DNA of 64,000 bases from Maratus speciosus (Eukaryota > Arthropoda > Arachnida > Araneae > Salticidae): positions 475,034,806 to 475,098,805 of the forward strand of contig OZ010795.1 in assembly GCA_963932465.1 (NCBI GenBank), written 5' to 3'. Every line of letters starts with the position of its first letter. Position 1 is the first letter of the stretch. Shown piece after piece: positions 46,861 through 58,550 of the stretch. The notes beneath the pieces are model-generated. The model saw nothing but the letters and a program-made list of their open reading frames with translations. It was not told where the DNA came from and did no database searches. The position numbers and the translations under genes are program-made.

Positions 46861-47093
46861 CTTAAACTCTCATACCAGAAGTTGCCGCATAGCTACTGTG
46901 AACAGTCTCTGATAAGGGAGAGCTGCGAGGTCGGGGATAACAGAATTCGGTGACCGTTTCTGTCTCCATAGAGTATAATAGTTAGTATATAAATATATGA
47001 CAGACATAAAGCGCAATACCTTGGGGGTCTTGTGAAAATAAGTTGCAAAGTTTAAGCTACAGTTTATAATCGAATAAATTTCTCTTCTTGGCT

Positions 47094-47170
47094 AGCGGTT
47101 CAGCAGCATGGTTGGCAGCATGCTGGATTTAAAATTTTGCTTTGTGAGTTCGAATCCCACTCAGGCTAAT
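47094..47170 (+). repeat. tRNA-like sequence, left arm
   Basis: Contains an A-box-like tagcggttcagcagcatgg and a T-arm with B-box gtgagttcgaatcccactc. The acceptor ends do not pair well, so it is not called as a tRNA gene. The matching inverted copy is at 49850-49930. Confidence 0.5.
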
Positions 47171-47748
47171 CTTTCGGAACGCAATTTTTTATCAATTACT
47201 TTGGAACCGAATTGAAAAAAAATATATATAATAATTGAAATTTACGAAAAATATAAATTAAACTCATGTTTTGTAGCATATAAGTAGTACATTTTTACCT
47301 ATAAAATTTTGCATGTTTAAATATTTAATGAAAATTAAATTGAAAAAAAAGTAGGCCAATTTATGGACCAGAAATTTTTTGTTGTTATTTAAAATTACTT
47401 ACACATATTTAAATGAATAGTCTACTATTTTTAACAGGGAAATAAATTAAAATACTCACGTATTTTAATTAAATATATTACTTTAATTTTGTTTCATTAT
47501 GCAAATATTTCATGATTTATTAAAAATATACTATTTTATTTTTAATATGATGTTTTAAAGTCTGGGATTCTTGATTTTTATTTAGGATAAGTGTCTACGT
47601 AATAATTTTTTCAGAAATTAAATTTTTTTCTTATTTAATATGTTTATATAATTCAGTTGTAAAATACAATTTGAACTGCAAAATTTTGCATGTTTATATA
47701 TTTAATGAAAAATAAAGATAAAGTAAATAAATAATAATAGTAATAAAA

Positions 47749-47754
<6 letters not shown>

Positions 47755-47788
<34 letters not shown>
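47755..47788. repeat. TA microsatellite
   Basis: About 17 TA units. Confidence 0.9.
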
Positions 47789-47793
<5 letters not shown>

Positions 47794-49182
47794 TTTATAG
47801 AACACAAAATTGCGCTGGTTTTAAAATTTATTTACAGTTATTTGCATAAATAAGCTACTATTTTTCACAGTGAAATAAATTAAAATACGTTATATAAAAT
47901 TATAACAGGCTTCTTTAATTATTTTTTAATTGTAATATTTTTATTATCATAATAATGTTTTTATAAACTGTACTAGGGGGCTCGGCCCCCTACGAGCTAC
48001 GCTCGCCAACCCCCCGTTCAGACACTGCAGTCTCTAAAAGCACGCTAATTTGATCGGCTTTAATTGAATTTTTTTGGAAGACTGAATTATAATTAAAAAA
48101 ACAAAGGCGATCGCCCTATAAACGGGTTTCTATTCATTTCTCTTTGATTGGGGAATTTTACGGAAAAATCAGCTGCTGTTAAAAGATACAATGGCATTTC
48201 AAAATCATCTAATATAAAATGAATTAAGTAAACAGAGTCTTTGTCTCCCGGTATTTTTTAACAAAGCGAAAAGAAAGTCCCTTTAAATAAAACATTTTAA
48301 ATATATCGTTTTTAATCTGACGTAATTTTCACCAAACTTTTCTTTCCCTTTTTAGAAATCACTTGAAAATGCTTTTATTAGAAATGAAATATTATTTGCG
48401 CTGTCAAAAAAAAAAAAAATAGTTGAAAAGTTCATCTCAAAATATCAAGTAAATGTCTCGCGCTATTTTTAAATTTAAACTACTATTTTGCAATATTATT
48501 TTTTGTTCATTTTACGTAATAAGTGTAATGTGACGTAAATGTGATGTAATTTCTCCTATTTAAGACTTCTAACGCATGTTAATGAATTTATTACTTTACA
48601 ATATCCTTTCTCTGTTAAAATTCACGTGTAATTATAGATGAAGTAATTTTCAATAAGTTCCTGCTTTTTATACGTAATTATTTAATTCTAATTTGAAAGT
48701 TTTTCTTTTCTGTTTATAATAGTCACGCGTAAATAAATTTTTAATTTGAAGCAAACATTATTGTTTCCGTTGTTTATACAGTTTGGCAACAGGTTAAATT
48801 AGTACAATTTTCTGAAATAAGTAAAAAAATATCTCTCGAAATGCTGAAAATTTGAATTTAAAATAGAAATGAAACCTCGAAAAATGAGTCAAATTAAAAA
48901 AATAAATTATTTCTGCACACCGGGAAATTATAACGTATAAAATGATCTAAAAAGTATTAAATTCCGATGTATAGTTTTTGCTCCTATAAAACTTTTTTAA
49001 TGGAAAGATTTTGTCCAACTTTAGCATTAAATATCTCTTAAAATAATTCTTCGATTTGAAAACTGTCTACATCAGCGTGTTTATCAAACATTTCTGTATA
49101 ATACTACCAATTTTCATATTTTTGTATGCATTATTTTTCTTAATATTAACGAAGAAAGACCTCCGGTCACAAAAAATTCAAA

Positions 49183-49208
49183 ACCGGCGGCGGCGGCGGC
49201 GGCGGCGG
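49183..49208. repeat. CGG trinucleotide repeat
   Basis: Eight to nine cgg units, a GC island in otherwise AT-rich DNA. Confidence 0.9.
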
Positions 49209-49849
49209 TGACAGCGGGAGTTACTTTTTTTTAGAATAGAGAGAAATAGAGAGATTGTTTTTTAACAACTACCTTTTTAAGTTTTGATTTTTTTTTAATC
49301 TTGTATTTTTATGCTTATAGTTAAGAATAATTTTCTATGTACTTAAAAATAAGTTCTAAAAAGATGAATTGACTACTACTGAGATGAATCTACTGAATTG
49401 CTAAAAATAGTTATTAAGTAGGCAGTAACTACAAAATCAAGAATCCGAAAAAAAAAAAAAAATCCATTTTAAAAGTTTAAAACAATATTTTTACAAAATC
49501 ATGAAATATTCGAAATATTTGCATAATGAAACAAAATGAAAGTAATATAATTATTCACGTATTTTAATTTATTTCTCTGTTTAAAATAGTAGATTATTTA
49601 TTTAAATCTGTAAATAATTTTAAATAACAGCAAAAAAATTCAAGTCTATAGACATATAAATTTGCCTACCTTTTTTTAAATTTAATTTTCACTAAATATT
49701 TAAACATGCAAAATTTCACAGTTAAAAATGCACTTATATGCTAAAAAACATACGTTTAATTTATATTTTTTTGTAAATTTCAATTATTATGCTTATTTTT
49801 TCAATTGCGGTTTGAAAATATTTGATAAAAAATTTCGTTCCGAAAAATT

Positions 49850-49930
49850 AGCTTGGGTGGGATTCGAACTCTCGAAGAAAAAGTCTCAAAACAAGCATGC
49901 TGCCCACCTCACTGTTGAGCCACTTGCAAA
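49850..49930 (-). repeat. tRNA-like sequence, right arm
   Basis: The minus strand reads tggctcaacagtgaggtggg (A-box-like), then gagttcgaatcccac (B-box). It is diverged from the left-arm copy in the variable middle but retains both promoter boxes. Confidence 0.5.
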
Positions 49931-50164
49931 GGAAGGAATTTATCCGATTATAAATTGTTGCGTAAACTTTGAGACTTATTTTCTCAAGACCCCCAGGGTA
50001 TTGCGCTTTATGGTTGACATATATTTATATATATATTATCTTTTTCGATAGACAAACGTTCACCGAATTCTGTGTCCCCGACCTCGGAACCTTCCCTTGT
50101 GAGAGTGCTTTATCGAAAATGAATATTTTTTCGGTGCTAAAGTTTATTTATATGGCTATCCATA

Positions 50165-50500
50165 TATCTATATTATAAAGGACATACGTATCTGTGCGTA
50201 ATGCTGAAGTCTTTTTGCGAATGGCAACACTTGACGATGAAATTTCGGTTTTGCAATTTTCAAAAATTTTAAATATCGGCCTTTTTCAATTTCTACACCG
50301 TCATATGAGAAGGAAAATCTACTTTCAAATGCAGTTTGTTTCAAAACTGTAGCTTAATTAACTGATTTATTATGGCTCTTAAAATAATTTTCAAGCATAA
50401 TTTTTTTAATCTATCTTCATCGCGTGTATGCTGAATTACGAAATAACCTATTTGCACTTAAAACAATATAAATAGTTCAGCATTTGTGTATAATTTATCG
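50165..50500. repeat. family R dispersed repeat, left end
   Basis: Starts 'ctatattataaaggacatac' followed by ctgtgcgtaatgctgaagtc, and continues 'ttctacaccgtcatatgaga'. Same terminal sequence as the 44.2-kb element. Its matching right end was not found. Confidence 0.55.
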
Positions 50501-52044
50501 TAATGAAATAAAAATGAATTGTATTTGTCAAGAAAATTTCTAGAAATTCAAACTTATTTTCACATAGTCAAGCTTCAAGAATCAGTTTTTTTAGAAAGCA
50601 AAAACTCATCTGACGACTGGAACATTGAGATAAATTCCAGTGACGTAAAGAGAAAAGAAAAACCTATCATAGCTTTTTAAATTTAATTTAAAGTTGAAAA
50701 ACAGATTTTCAATTATTTCCTTAAGAGGATCAAAACTTTTCAGAAGGACGTTAAAAACAAAATATTTCAGCAAGAAAAATTATATTTCTCTAAGCATTTA
50801 CTTTAATTAATAAATATAAAATGCTTTTGAATAAATTCGCCATAATAAAGTAATTTTTGTATAAGTTCGCCCAAATGACGTCATTTCTACCAATTCCGAA
50901 ATCAGAAGACAAATCTTGGAAGAACGAAAAATTTTTGGCTAATAAAGTTATAGAATATGTGCATTTTTATTCATAAAGTTTTTGGACTTAAATCGTAAAT
51001 ATAATTTATTATTTGAAATATTGTATTTAATAAAATTAATAACATAATTTCCTTCTAAATTTACAATTAAATTATGTTTCATTTTAACTAAAAGAATCAA
51101 ATAATCTCATGAAAATTCAAAAGCAACACATCGGGTTGCCACGTAACTAGTTATAATTAAAATCCACCTATACAGAAGACTTAAGCATAGTCCTAATTTG
51201 TTGAAAATAACAAGTTAAAGTGTGAAAAGGGAAAAAAGCAGCTGTTTGTGAGCCCGCTAACAGCAGTTAAGGTTTAAGAAGTATAAAACAATTTAATTTT
51301 TGTGTCTAATTGAAGCGTGTTCTTCGTAACCAAATCACAAAAGAATTTGTTCTTTTCCGAGTTTTGGCCAATAATATACACTAATATAAATACTTAATCA
51401 TGCATAAACATTTATACATATTACAAACAAAACACGATATGCATGTAAGTAGACAGTAAATTTAATTTCTAAACATAGTCAACCTGACATGTAAATCTGG
51501 ATCTAAGAAACACTCTGTTTTTGCTACCCATTGTTTAATTTTTTAAACGCGGAAAAAATAAATTTATTAATATCCTTTAGTTAGTTTGAGCTTTTTTGTA
51601 TGTTTATACAATACAGAACTATGAATTAATTAAAGCTTCAATTATTTTTATATTACTGTATAAAGCAATTTGCATTATAATACAATTACATTATAAACAT
51701 GTTGATTTTTAGTTCTTTATATTTATTACAGTTTATAATTTTTAAAGTTTGAGTGTCCATTCTGGGACTTCCTGTATCTGTGACGTATATTTTAAGTCTT
51801 AGATTTTCTTCTACTGGGATAATGACTAAAAATTCTATTTATTATAAAGCACTAGAAAATTCTAATGCTTTCCAATCTATTTGTAAAGTTCATTAAAAAA
51901 TCTTTAATAAAAACTACTAGAAAAGAAATCATTAATTTTTTTTAAATTAACAAAAATTTCTTCTTTGTTATTGTAGAGGATTTATTTTTAATGTGAGAAC
52001 TTTTATAGTCTTGATAAACAAAAGTAATAACTTGGAAAGAAAAG
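50500..52044. other. unassigned AT-rich sequence with family X traces
   Basis: No gene. 51770-51860 resembles 41070-41130 (tttctactgggat or ttctgctactagg, then 'aaaattctatttattataaag'). 51905-52040 resembles 43545-43680, so part of family X is present. No element ends were resolved. Confidence 0.4.
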
Positions 52045-52059
52045 TTACACCCTAAAATT

Positions 52060-52206
52060 GGGAGGAGTGAAAAGTTCACTCTTTGAAAGAGTGACAGGCA
52101 TTTTTACTCTTTTTGGAGTGGATTTTATAAAAATACACTCCTTAAAGAGTGGAATTTTCCACTCTCTAGAAAGGAGTGAAATGTCTCACTCCTGAAAGAG
52201 TGACTT
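52060..52206. repeat. palindromic GAGTGA/TCACTC array, left
   Basis: About nine alternations of gagtg(a/g) and cactc, for example gaaagagtgacagg, 'aatacactccttaaagagtg' and 'aaggagtgaaatgtctcact'. Adjacent hexamers are complementary, so the strand can fold as serial small hairpins. It is followed by 'ccgccatcttagg' (YY1-like) and a splice-donor-like aaaggtaagt at 52350. Confidence 0.75.
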
Positions 52207-52537
52207 ACGTATGCATTGCTTATTAACCAATCAGAGCAGCAAGGCGACGACATCCTTAAAAGATAAGAAAAATGATCACTTTTTTGTCCGCCATCTTAGG
52301 ATTAACAGATTAGGATATCATTAAAATTATTCTTTATGCAATGCATAAAATAAAGGTAAGTCTTATTTAATTTTAAGCATTTGTCCGTGTAGATATGTGG
52401 AATGTTAAGATTATTAGCAAAATAGTTGTATGTTGTATAGAAAAAGATTGATCGTTAGAGTGTTCAAAAGTGATTGTCTGTTATATTTCTTCATGTAGCG
52501 GTTTGAAATATAATTCTTTTAACAACTGAATACGCAC

Positions 52538-53269
52538 TAGAGATCTGCACTGACCGGCTCAGGCTCGGGCCGATTTTCACTCACGGAATTCAGGTTGGGC
52601 CCGGGCCACGCTTTTTTCTGAAGGCTTGGGCCGGGCCTAACTTATTTTTTTCTGTACAAAACCGGGACTGGTTCATTGCGAGTCTTCACGGCCCAAAATT
52701 TTCAGTCCTAATTTTGACCCAACCCGTATGAAAATCATTGTCTCAGCGTGGCCTGGTCCATTCAAAGGTCAGTAAAATTAGGCCTGGCCCAAACATTTTT
52801 GCAAAAAATGCATACATTTTCAAATGGTCATTATTCTACACTTAAACATTAAAATTTATTCTTTTTAAAGAACACTAGATTTCTGCGCTTATTAAAATAT
52901 AGCTAAATTAAAACACAATAAAACGTGTGAAAAAGAGCCTGCATATGACGGAACCCAGTTTTAAACTCACTAACGTGTTGATCCATGCATAATTAATATA
53001 CTAATACAGAAGAAAATAATATATAATACATTTACACTCGCTAAGAAGGGAACTTGTCTATAACGCATTTTTTTTCTTTTCTATGCAATTCCGTCTTACT
53101 GTATAGCATTTTTCAGATTTTTAATACTACAAAGAAAAAAAAAATCAATGTTTTGTTTAAATTCACTCGGGCCGGGTCGGGCCAATTTTTTTCTACGGCC
53201 CGGGCCGAATTTTTTTCTATGAGTCGGGCCGGGTCCGGGCTTGGAAATTTCAGCCCGTGCAGACCTCTA
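52538..53269. mobile_element. GGCCCGGGCC-rich TIR element, 732 bp
   Basis: Inverted tips: tagagatctgcac on the left and tagaggtctgcac in reverse complement on the right. Subterminal regions repeat 'gggccgggcc' and 'cggcccgggccgaattttt' on both sides, GC islands in AT-rich DNA. No transposase and no clear target duplication. Tips of the TAGAG...GCAC type would be compatible with a hAT-like MITE, but this is not established. Confidence 0.65.
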
Positions 53270-53624
53270 ATTTGAACAATGCTTAGCAAAAAAATAACCA
53301 AAACTTCATTAGTTTGGGAAATGTGAATAAAAAAAAGAGTAAATATTTTATTCTTCCCTTTCAATGCTGTGTTGCAAATTATTTTTGCCAGCGATCAAAA
53401 CAAAAAAGTTTTATCTCTTTCGTTTGAAAGGGTGACTGACTCATAAAAGAAGATATCTGTATCAATTTCGTAGGAGACACATTCGAAAACATTAATTTGG
53501 CGTTACATGTTTTTTTTTTGTTTGTTTATTACTGATTTCGGATTATATAGGGTTAAGTGTATTTATTATTGTTTCGGAGTTAAATATGATATTTGATGTT
53601 TATGATATTACGAAAAGGTTGGTA

Positions 53625-54401
53625 CAGTGAAACCTCACTGTGCGACCAACTTCATTAGGCGACCACTTCCCTGATCGACCATTTTTTCATGGAGCGAAAT
53701 TTATTCCCATAGGCCCAATACTAATTTTACCCCCATTCAGAGACCATCCCAGATGAACTCTTCCATGAGAGATCGATTTCGTTGAAGAAAATGAAATAAA
53801 TTCCGTTTTTTCCTGGTCGCTTGAAGAAGGTTTTATTAAAAAAATAATTCCGGAGAGTGCATTATTCATCAAACTTCTAAACTAAGTTTAGTTTTTTTTT
53901 TATCCCGGTAACTTTTAAGTGTTTTTAAGAGCTTTTAAGTCCCTTTGTGCCTTTTTAGGCAATAAATTTAACTCTGAATACATATTAAGAATGACGGTCA
54001 ATAAACTCCTCTGCCCTGTTCTGTCGGAAAACTCTCAAAGAAATAGATAAAGTAATGAAATCGTCATTATTTGTTACCGTCCACAAAAAAATGCATTTAT
54101 TTACTGAACTTCGAAAGGGCTTGCAGATAAAAATTATAAAATATAAAACGGTAAAATTAAAGCAAAGCTCAATGCATTCATTTTTAAAACTCTGCAGTAA
54201 TTAACTTATGTAATTAACTTTTATTTTGATACTTAAATTTTTATATTTTTTCCAAATGTCAAAAATAAATTTTAGTAACATTGTTACCATTTTTAAACAA
54301 TTAAAATCTAGATTTAAACATGACCTCTATTAAGAGACCACCTCTCAGAATGACCCAACTTTATTGGAACGGTACGTGCTCGCCTTAGGGAGGTTTTACT
54401 G
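53625..54401. mobile_element. TA-flanked TIR element, 777 bp
   Basis: TA at 53623-53624 and 54402-54403. Termini: 'cagtgaaacctcactgtgcg' on the left and, in reverse complement, 'cagtaaaacctccctaaggc' on the right. Subterminal 'gcgaccaact' and 'agaccacctctcagaatgac' echo each other at the two ends. Tc1/mariner or pogo-type by target and tip; no transposase frame. Confidence 0.75.
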
Positions 54402-54403
54402 TA

Positions 54404-55620
54404 TATTAATTTTTTTAAATTGTATGTAAACATTTTTCTGCGGGTTATTACTTTAAAATTTCGAGACTGAATAATATAAAACAATTTAAATTGTAGATAT
54501 TCTGCATCAGTTATTAAATTTCCTTCTATTATAAAAACATTTTCTACGTTTTTGATACACGTAATTTTTGACGCTAAACTATAAAACATGAGATTTAAGC
54601 ATTGGAATAAAATGTTTTTTTATGCCTGTTTTGAAGTTTATGGATAAGACTGCTTTAGTATATTTTTTAAAGTGGTCATATTTACTTACATAATACAGGA
54701 CTGAATATTGTTTAAAGAGATTAATAACCACCTTTTTTTACACTAAAATGTTTTAAAAACAATAAGAATATTTCTAATGCAGTCATTTACTTTATTTTTA
54801 AGTTTCCTTTTTTTCTATTTCCAAGGTCAATCTTTTCCTATAAAACATATAAAATATATTTTGCTCATAGTCACAAAATACGATATCTACGCGAATAAAA
54901 ATTTTAAATTAAATATTGCTTATCGTGGCTTATGGCAATAACGGACGAAAATTAAAAATCATGATTACGTTAAGGAATATGTTTAAAAGAAAAAAATATA
55001 CATATTCCAGAGAACTCAAAATTTAGACTCCATGTTCATATTAAATAAAACAAAAGCAAATCACAGCGGATAAAAAAATTACACATTCTTAACATTTAAA
55101 TCATGCTTAGAACTTATTTAAAAAAGAAGCGAGTTTATAAGTATTGCGTTTAAATGGAAAGATTAAAAATATTTTAGAACAATAGACCTTTACAAAAGTA
55201 GCAATAATTTAAGGGAAAAGGACGGTTTTATATTTAAAACAAAAATTTAAATGATATCAAACATTGTTAAACATATAACATCCACCTATTAAAAAGTTAT
55301 TAATAAAACTCGAAAAGTAATATCTTTATAGGGCATGCAATAAAAGCAAACACAAAGGATAAGATTGGAATAAAATATTTTAGTTTATTTCTGTCAGTAA
55401 TGTAATTTAAATTTGTATGTAACTTTAACTGAATTTTTCCTTAAAAGTTCAATTAGTGTTACAAACTATGAATTAAATAAATATTGCTAATAAAGTATTT
55501 TATTCCAATCTTTACTACGCTTTATCTATTTCCATTGCATGCTGTAAAAGATGCGATTCTTTTAAAATGACCATAAAAGCAAAATAAAAAAACAACCCAC
55601 TACAAAAAAAAAAAAAAAAA
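54404..55620. other. unassigned AT-rich interior
   Basis: No gene seen. 55360-55400 (aaggataagattggaataaa) and 55495-55525 (gtattttattccaatcttta) form an inverted pair. Poly-A at 55604-55622. Confidence 0.35.
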
Positions 55621-55627
55621 AATGAAC

Positions 55628-55895
55628 AGTCACTCCTGTAAAAGAGTGTATTCACTCCTACCAGGGGTGAAAAACTGCACTCCTTTAGCAAGAGTGAATA
55701 GTCACTCCTCCGAAAGAGTGATTATCCACCCCTGTTCAGAGTGGATATTCATTTTCAAGGAGTGACTATTCACTCTTTCAGACAGTCAAAAATTTCACTT
55801 TGGCTCAGAGTGAATAGTCACTGAAAGAGGTTGGGCATATTTTGACTCTCCAATAGAGTGACTATTCACTCCTCCGGAGTGAATAGTCACTCTTT
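55628..55895. repeat. palindromic GAGTGA/TCACTC array, right
   Basis: About seventeen alternations, denser than the left array, with a recurring self-complementary core gagtgaatagtcactc and variants (gagtgactattcactc, 'ctccggag' junctions). Spacing is 8-20 bp. It ends next to the tttagagtgtaa tip. Confidence 0.8.
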
Positions 55896-56024
55896 TTTAT
55901 TTAGAGTGTAAAAACTGTACTTAATTATATTTTAATTATCTTAGAAAACACCTTACACGAGAGTTAGGTAAGTCAGTCATTGGTTGGTCATTGGGGTGCC
56001 AATCATTGGTTCCATGAATTTCAT

Positions 56025-56264
56025 GCCCCACCAGTGGCCGAGAGGTTATGCTCCCGAAGCTCGTAGACGGGAGGTGCTGGGTTCGACCCCAATTGCCCCC
56101 GTCGGTCAAATCGTTCGGAGTTTTCGTGGTTTTCTTCGAACCTTGGTATTTCAAGCGTAAATACCGGTTAGGTTCCCTTAGAAAGACACCCAAGGAGGGC
56201 ACCCCCCCACCTTAGGGCTAATCCATCGCGCTAATAATTGGCCGGCATAAACACAACCAACCAA
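56025..56264 (+). mobile_element. tRNA-derived SINE, single unit
   Basis: 13-bp target duplication ccatgaatttcat (56012-56024 and 56265-56277). Head 'gccccaccagtggccgagag' with A-box, B-box gggttcgacccc, body 'ttcggagttttcgtggtttt' and CCAA-repeat tail. About 240 bp, the reference length for the multimer at 13.3-13.8 kb. No internal protein; such elements depend on a partner LINE not present here. Confidence 0.9.
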
Positions 56265-56587
56265 CCATGAATTTCATTTCACCATTCTCTGATAGAAGTG
56301 TATGTTATTCGTTATATTTAAGAAAGTTGAAAAACATTATTTGAAGTGTTAAAAAATATATTTAACATAAAAATAATAACACAATAATAAGCATAATATA
56401 AACACAACAACATAACAACAAATTATAAACATAATAATAAATTAAATTTATCTTGCATTAAACACCATTAAAATTTAAGTTGGGTCTGGTTCATAAATGT
56501 CAGTTATTGTTCATCTGCATTACTAAAAATTTAAAACATGAAAAAAAAAATTACACGTGTATCTGGAGCAGGATATCATATAAAAAT

Positions 56588-57557
56588 AACCGGCAAGTAT
56601 TACTCCCGCACAGGGAGTTTCGTACAATAAATATATGAATTAGTAATTGGGCATTGCATTACACAACTATATCATTAAAAGTTGTTATCTTGACTTTAAA
56701 AGCTGATGGCACACAGAATATGCCTCCAGTGTCTTTATGTATGTCCAAACCGTTCGTGTCTTTACGAGTTAATATTTCGGCTAATTATCGACACTTTTTT
56801 TTCGAAAATCATTATCAAAAATCCTTTTAATTTTCCGCGACGATAGGTACCTCGAGCACCCCTCACCTCCCTTGCTGAGCGCCCGCAAAGTGAAATTTGT
56901 GTGTAATGGGAAAATGCGATTTTCTTCAGAAACAATGTGACCTAGGGTAATCGCTATAATTTTCCTGCAAGTTTTAGGCTAATGTCAGACGAACGTCTTT
57001 TTGCACGCTTATTTCCTTACGTATTATCCCTGCAAAATGCTAGCGGAAATGTGTAGGTATAATACGTAAAGAAAAAAGTGTACAAAAAGACGTCCGTCTG
57101 ACATTACCCTTAAATTAACTTTTAATACCTCTAATTTTTTCATAATTTTAGTTTCAGTAGATTCGGAAATAGAGGGTGGAGGAACATATTTTTGCATTAC
57201 ATTTTTGACTATATCTCTGAAAATACATTACCTAAAATTTAAAAAAAAGAAATGTATTTTTGACTTCGGCGTTATGAAAGCTTTCACACGATACCCCATA
57301 CCAGGTATATAAAAAAGATTTTTTTTGTCAAGTAACTTAATTACCCCCCCCTCCCCCCCCCTAAATTTTTCCTAAATATATTTATGAATGGTTAATAATC
57401 GATAAATATTTGGGTCAATAGCCTATATTACTTCAGCCAATTTGAACCTTCTTTGTTCCATACGTTTGCGAGTAAAATGTCTGTGACAGACGGACAGACA
57501 TACACTTGAGTGATCTTATAATGGTCCTGTTTTTACTTTTTAAGTACAGAACCCTAA
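56588..57557 (+). repeat. dispersed repeat family B, copy 3, with MITE
   Basis: Same orientation as the 8.1-9.5 kb copy, starting 'ggcaagtattactcccgcac' and ending 'ttttaagtacagaacccta'. Interrupted by a hairpin MITE at 56977-57109. C-run at 57345-57360. Confidence 0.65.
56977..57109. mobile_element. hairpin MITE, 133 bp
   Basis: Termini 'ggctaatgtcagacgaacgt' and, in reverse complement, 'gggtaatgtcagacggacgt', continuing ctttttg. The whole element nearly folds on itself (ttacgtattatccctgc against aggtataatacgtaa). Flanked by TTA on both sides. The copy at 9.05-9.09 kb shows the uninterrupted sequence. Target TTA or degenerate TTAA cannot be separated. Confidence 0.75.
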
Positions 57558-57559
57558 TA

Positions 57560-58550
57560 AACTTAAGTATTTTGTTTTTATAATAAAGATTAAAGTATTT
57601 TTAAAGCATACATTCCTTGAAATATAAAATATCATTTTTTTTAACCTTTGCAAATAAAGTGTCAGACACTGGTTTACTTTGTGTCAGTGATTGTTTTTTG
57701 AAAATAGTGTTGGTGTCAGTTACTGGAGTTATTGACCATATTTATGAAAAAAAAATTAATAATACAGTGTAGAATTTTTCAAAATTTTCTGAACAATATT
57801 TTCTTAATGTATCTTCACTATCATTTCAAAAAGAAAGATAAGAATAAAATGGATTTAAAATTTTGTAATCGAGATGTGAACAAGAAAGAATCTTTAGGGT
57901 GTCTGTTATTAGGGGTTTCACCCTACCGACAGTTCTGCAGTACAATAATTTAAATGTAAAAAAAGTATTATTATATACTTGTAATCGGCTATTTTTTTAG
58001 TTTTCTTGAAAACCCTTCAAGCATGTAAAAAATGAAACTCATAACAAAACGGATTAAACTGGAGCACGCTTGATTTATTTATTTGAAACTAAATAAAAAA
58101 AAAAAAAAAAAGATACTGCATTAAATTCAAAATGAAACAGAGCGTAAGAAAATGAAAATTATTCCAGCGAAATCGTTTTTCCCTCTTTATGTAAGAGGAA
58201 AATGCTCAAGGAAAACTTTATATATATATATATATATATAAGAGAGAGAGAATCGTAAAAATATTTTGTAAATCAAGGCAATGAAATGCTATTAAAAACT
58301 ACAGGTAGGTGAATGAAAAAAGCGAAAAAAAAATCATTGAACATGTATAAATATTTTTTTTGCGTTACTTTTTATTTTAATTAACAAGTGGAGAATTTTA
58401 CGTCAAACGTGGCAAATGAGATGTGTACTAAATATAACTAGTTTTTTAGATATCCAGATCTTGGCACAATAGCTGTTGAACTAAAAATGCATGAATACAA
58501 AATTTATTACGATTATATATATTAAATGAAGTAATACAGGAATAATATGA
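57560..58550. other. unassigned AT-rich sequence
   Basis: No supported gene. Poly-A near 58096-58112 and a TA run at 58221-58240 followed by (ag)n. Confidence 0.35.

Larger units (their letters stand above)
46900..50115. mobile_element. 3.2-kb element with inverted arms of about 0.65 kb carrying tRNA-like sequence
   Basis: Arms 46900-47540 and 49495-50115 are inverted copies. Landmarks are 'gaggtcggggataacagaat' against 'tgtccccgacctcgg', 'gcgcaataccttgggggtc' against 'gacccccagggtattgcgc', and 'ttttgcatgtttaaatattt' on both sides. The interior (47540-49495) is AT-rich with a TA run at 47755-47788, a 'gggggctcggccccctacga' palindrome at 47976-47995 and a CGG repeat at 49183-49208. No transposase seen. 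Confidence 0.7.
52045..55911. mobile_element. block bounded by short TIRs and GAGTGA/TCACTC palindromic arrays
   Basis: Left tip ttacaccctaaaa (52045) and right tip tttagagtgtaa (ending 55911) are inverted. Just inside each tip is an array of alternating GAGTGA and TCACTC hexamers (52060-52206 and 55628-55895). Two independent TIR elements lie in the interior. The arrays could be subterminal transposase-binding repeats of one 3.9-kb element, or two separate array repeats; no transposase or clear target duplication is visible. Confidence 0.5.

Noticed and set aside
47094..47170. Possible tRNA gene
   Set aside because: The T-arm is good, but the acceptor ends do not pair and the same sequence occurs inverted in the opposite arm of an element.
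49728..50051. 107-codon frame
   Set aside because: Covers the arm of an inverted-repeat element including the antisense tRNA-like sequence; no protein similarity recognised.
52330..52360. YY1-like box plus splice-donor-like aaggtaagt suggesting a host first exon
   Set aside because: No coding exon or acceptor partner was found nearby; kept only as a note within the array-block finding.
55628..55895. Regularly alternating short repeats considered as a CRISPR array
   Set aside because: Units are 6-16-bp palindromic motifs with very short, irregular spacers in eukaryotic transposon-rich DNA; no cas genes.
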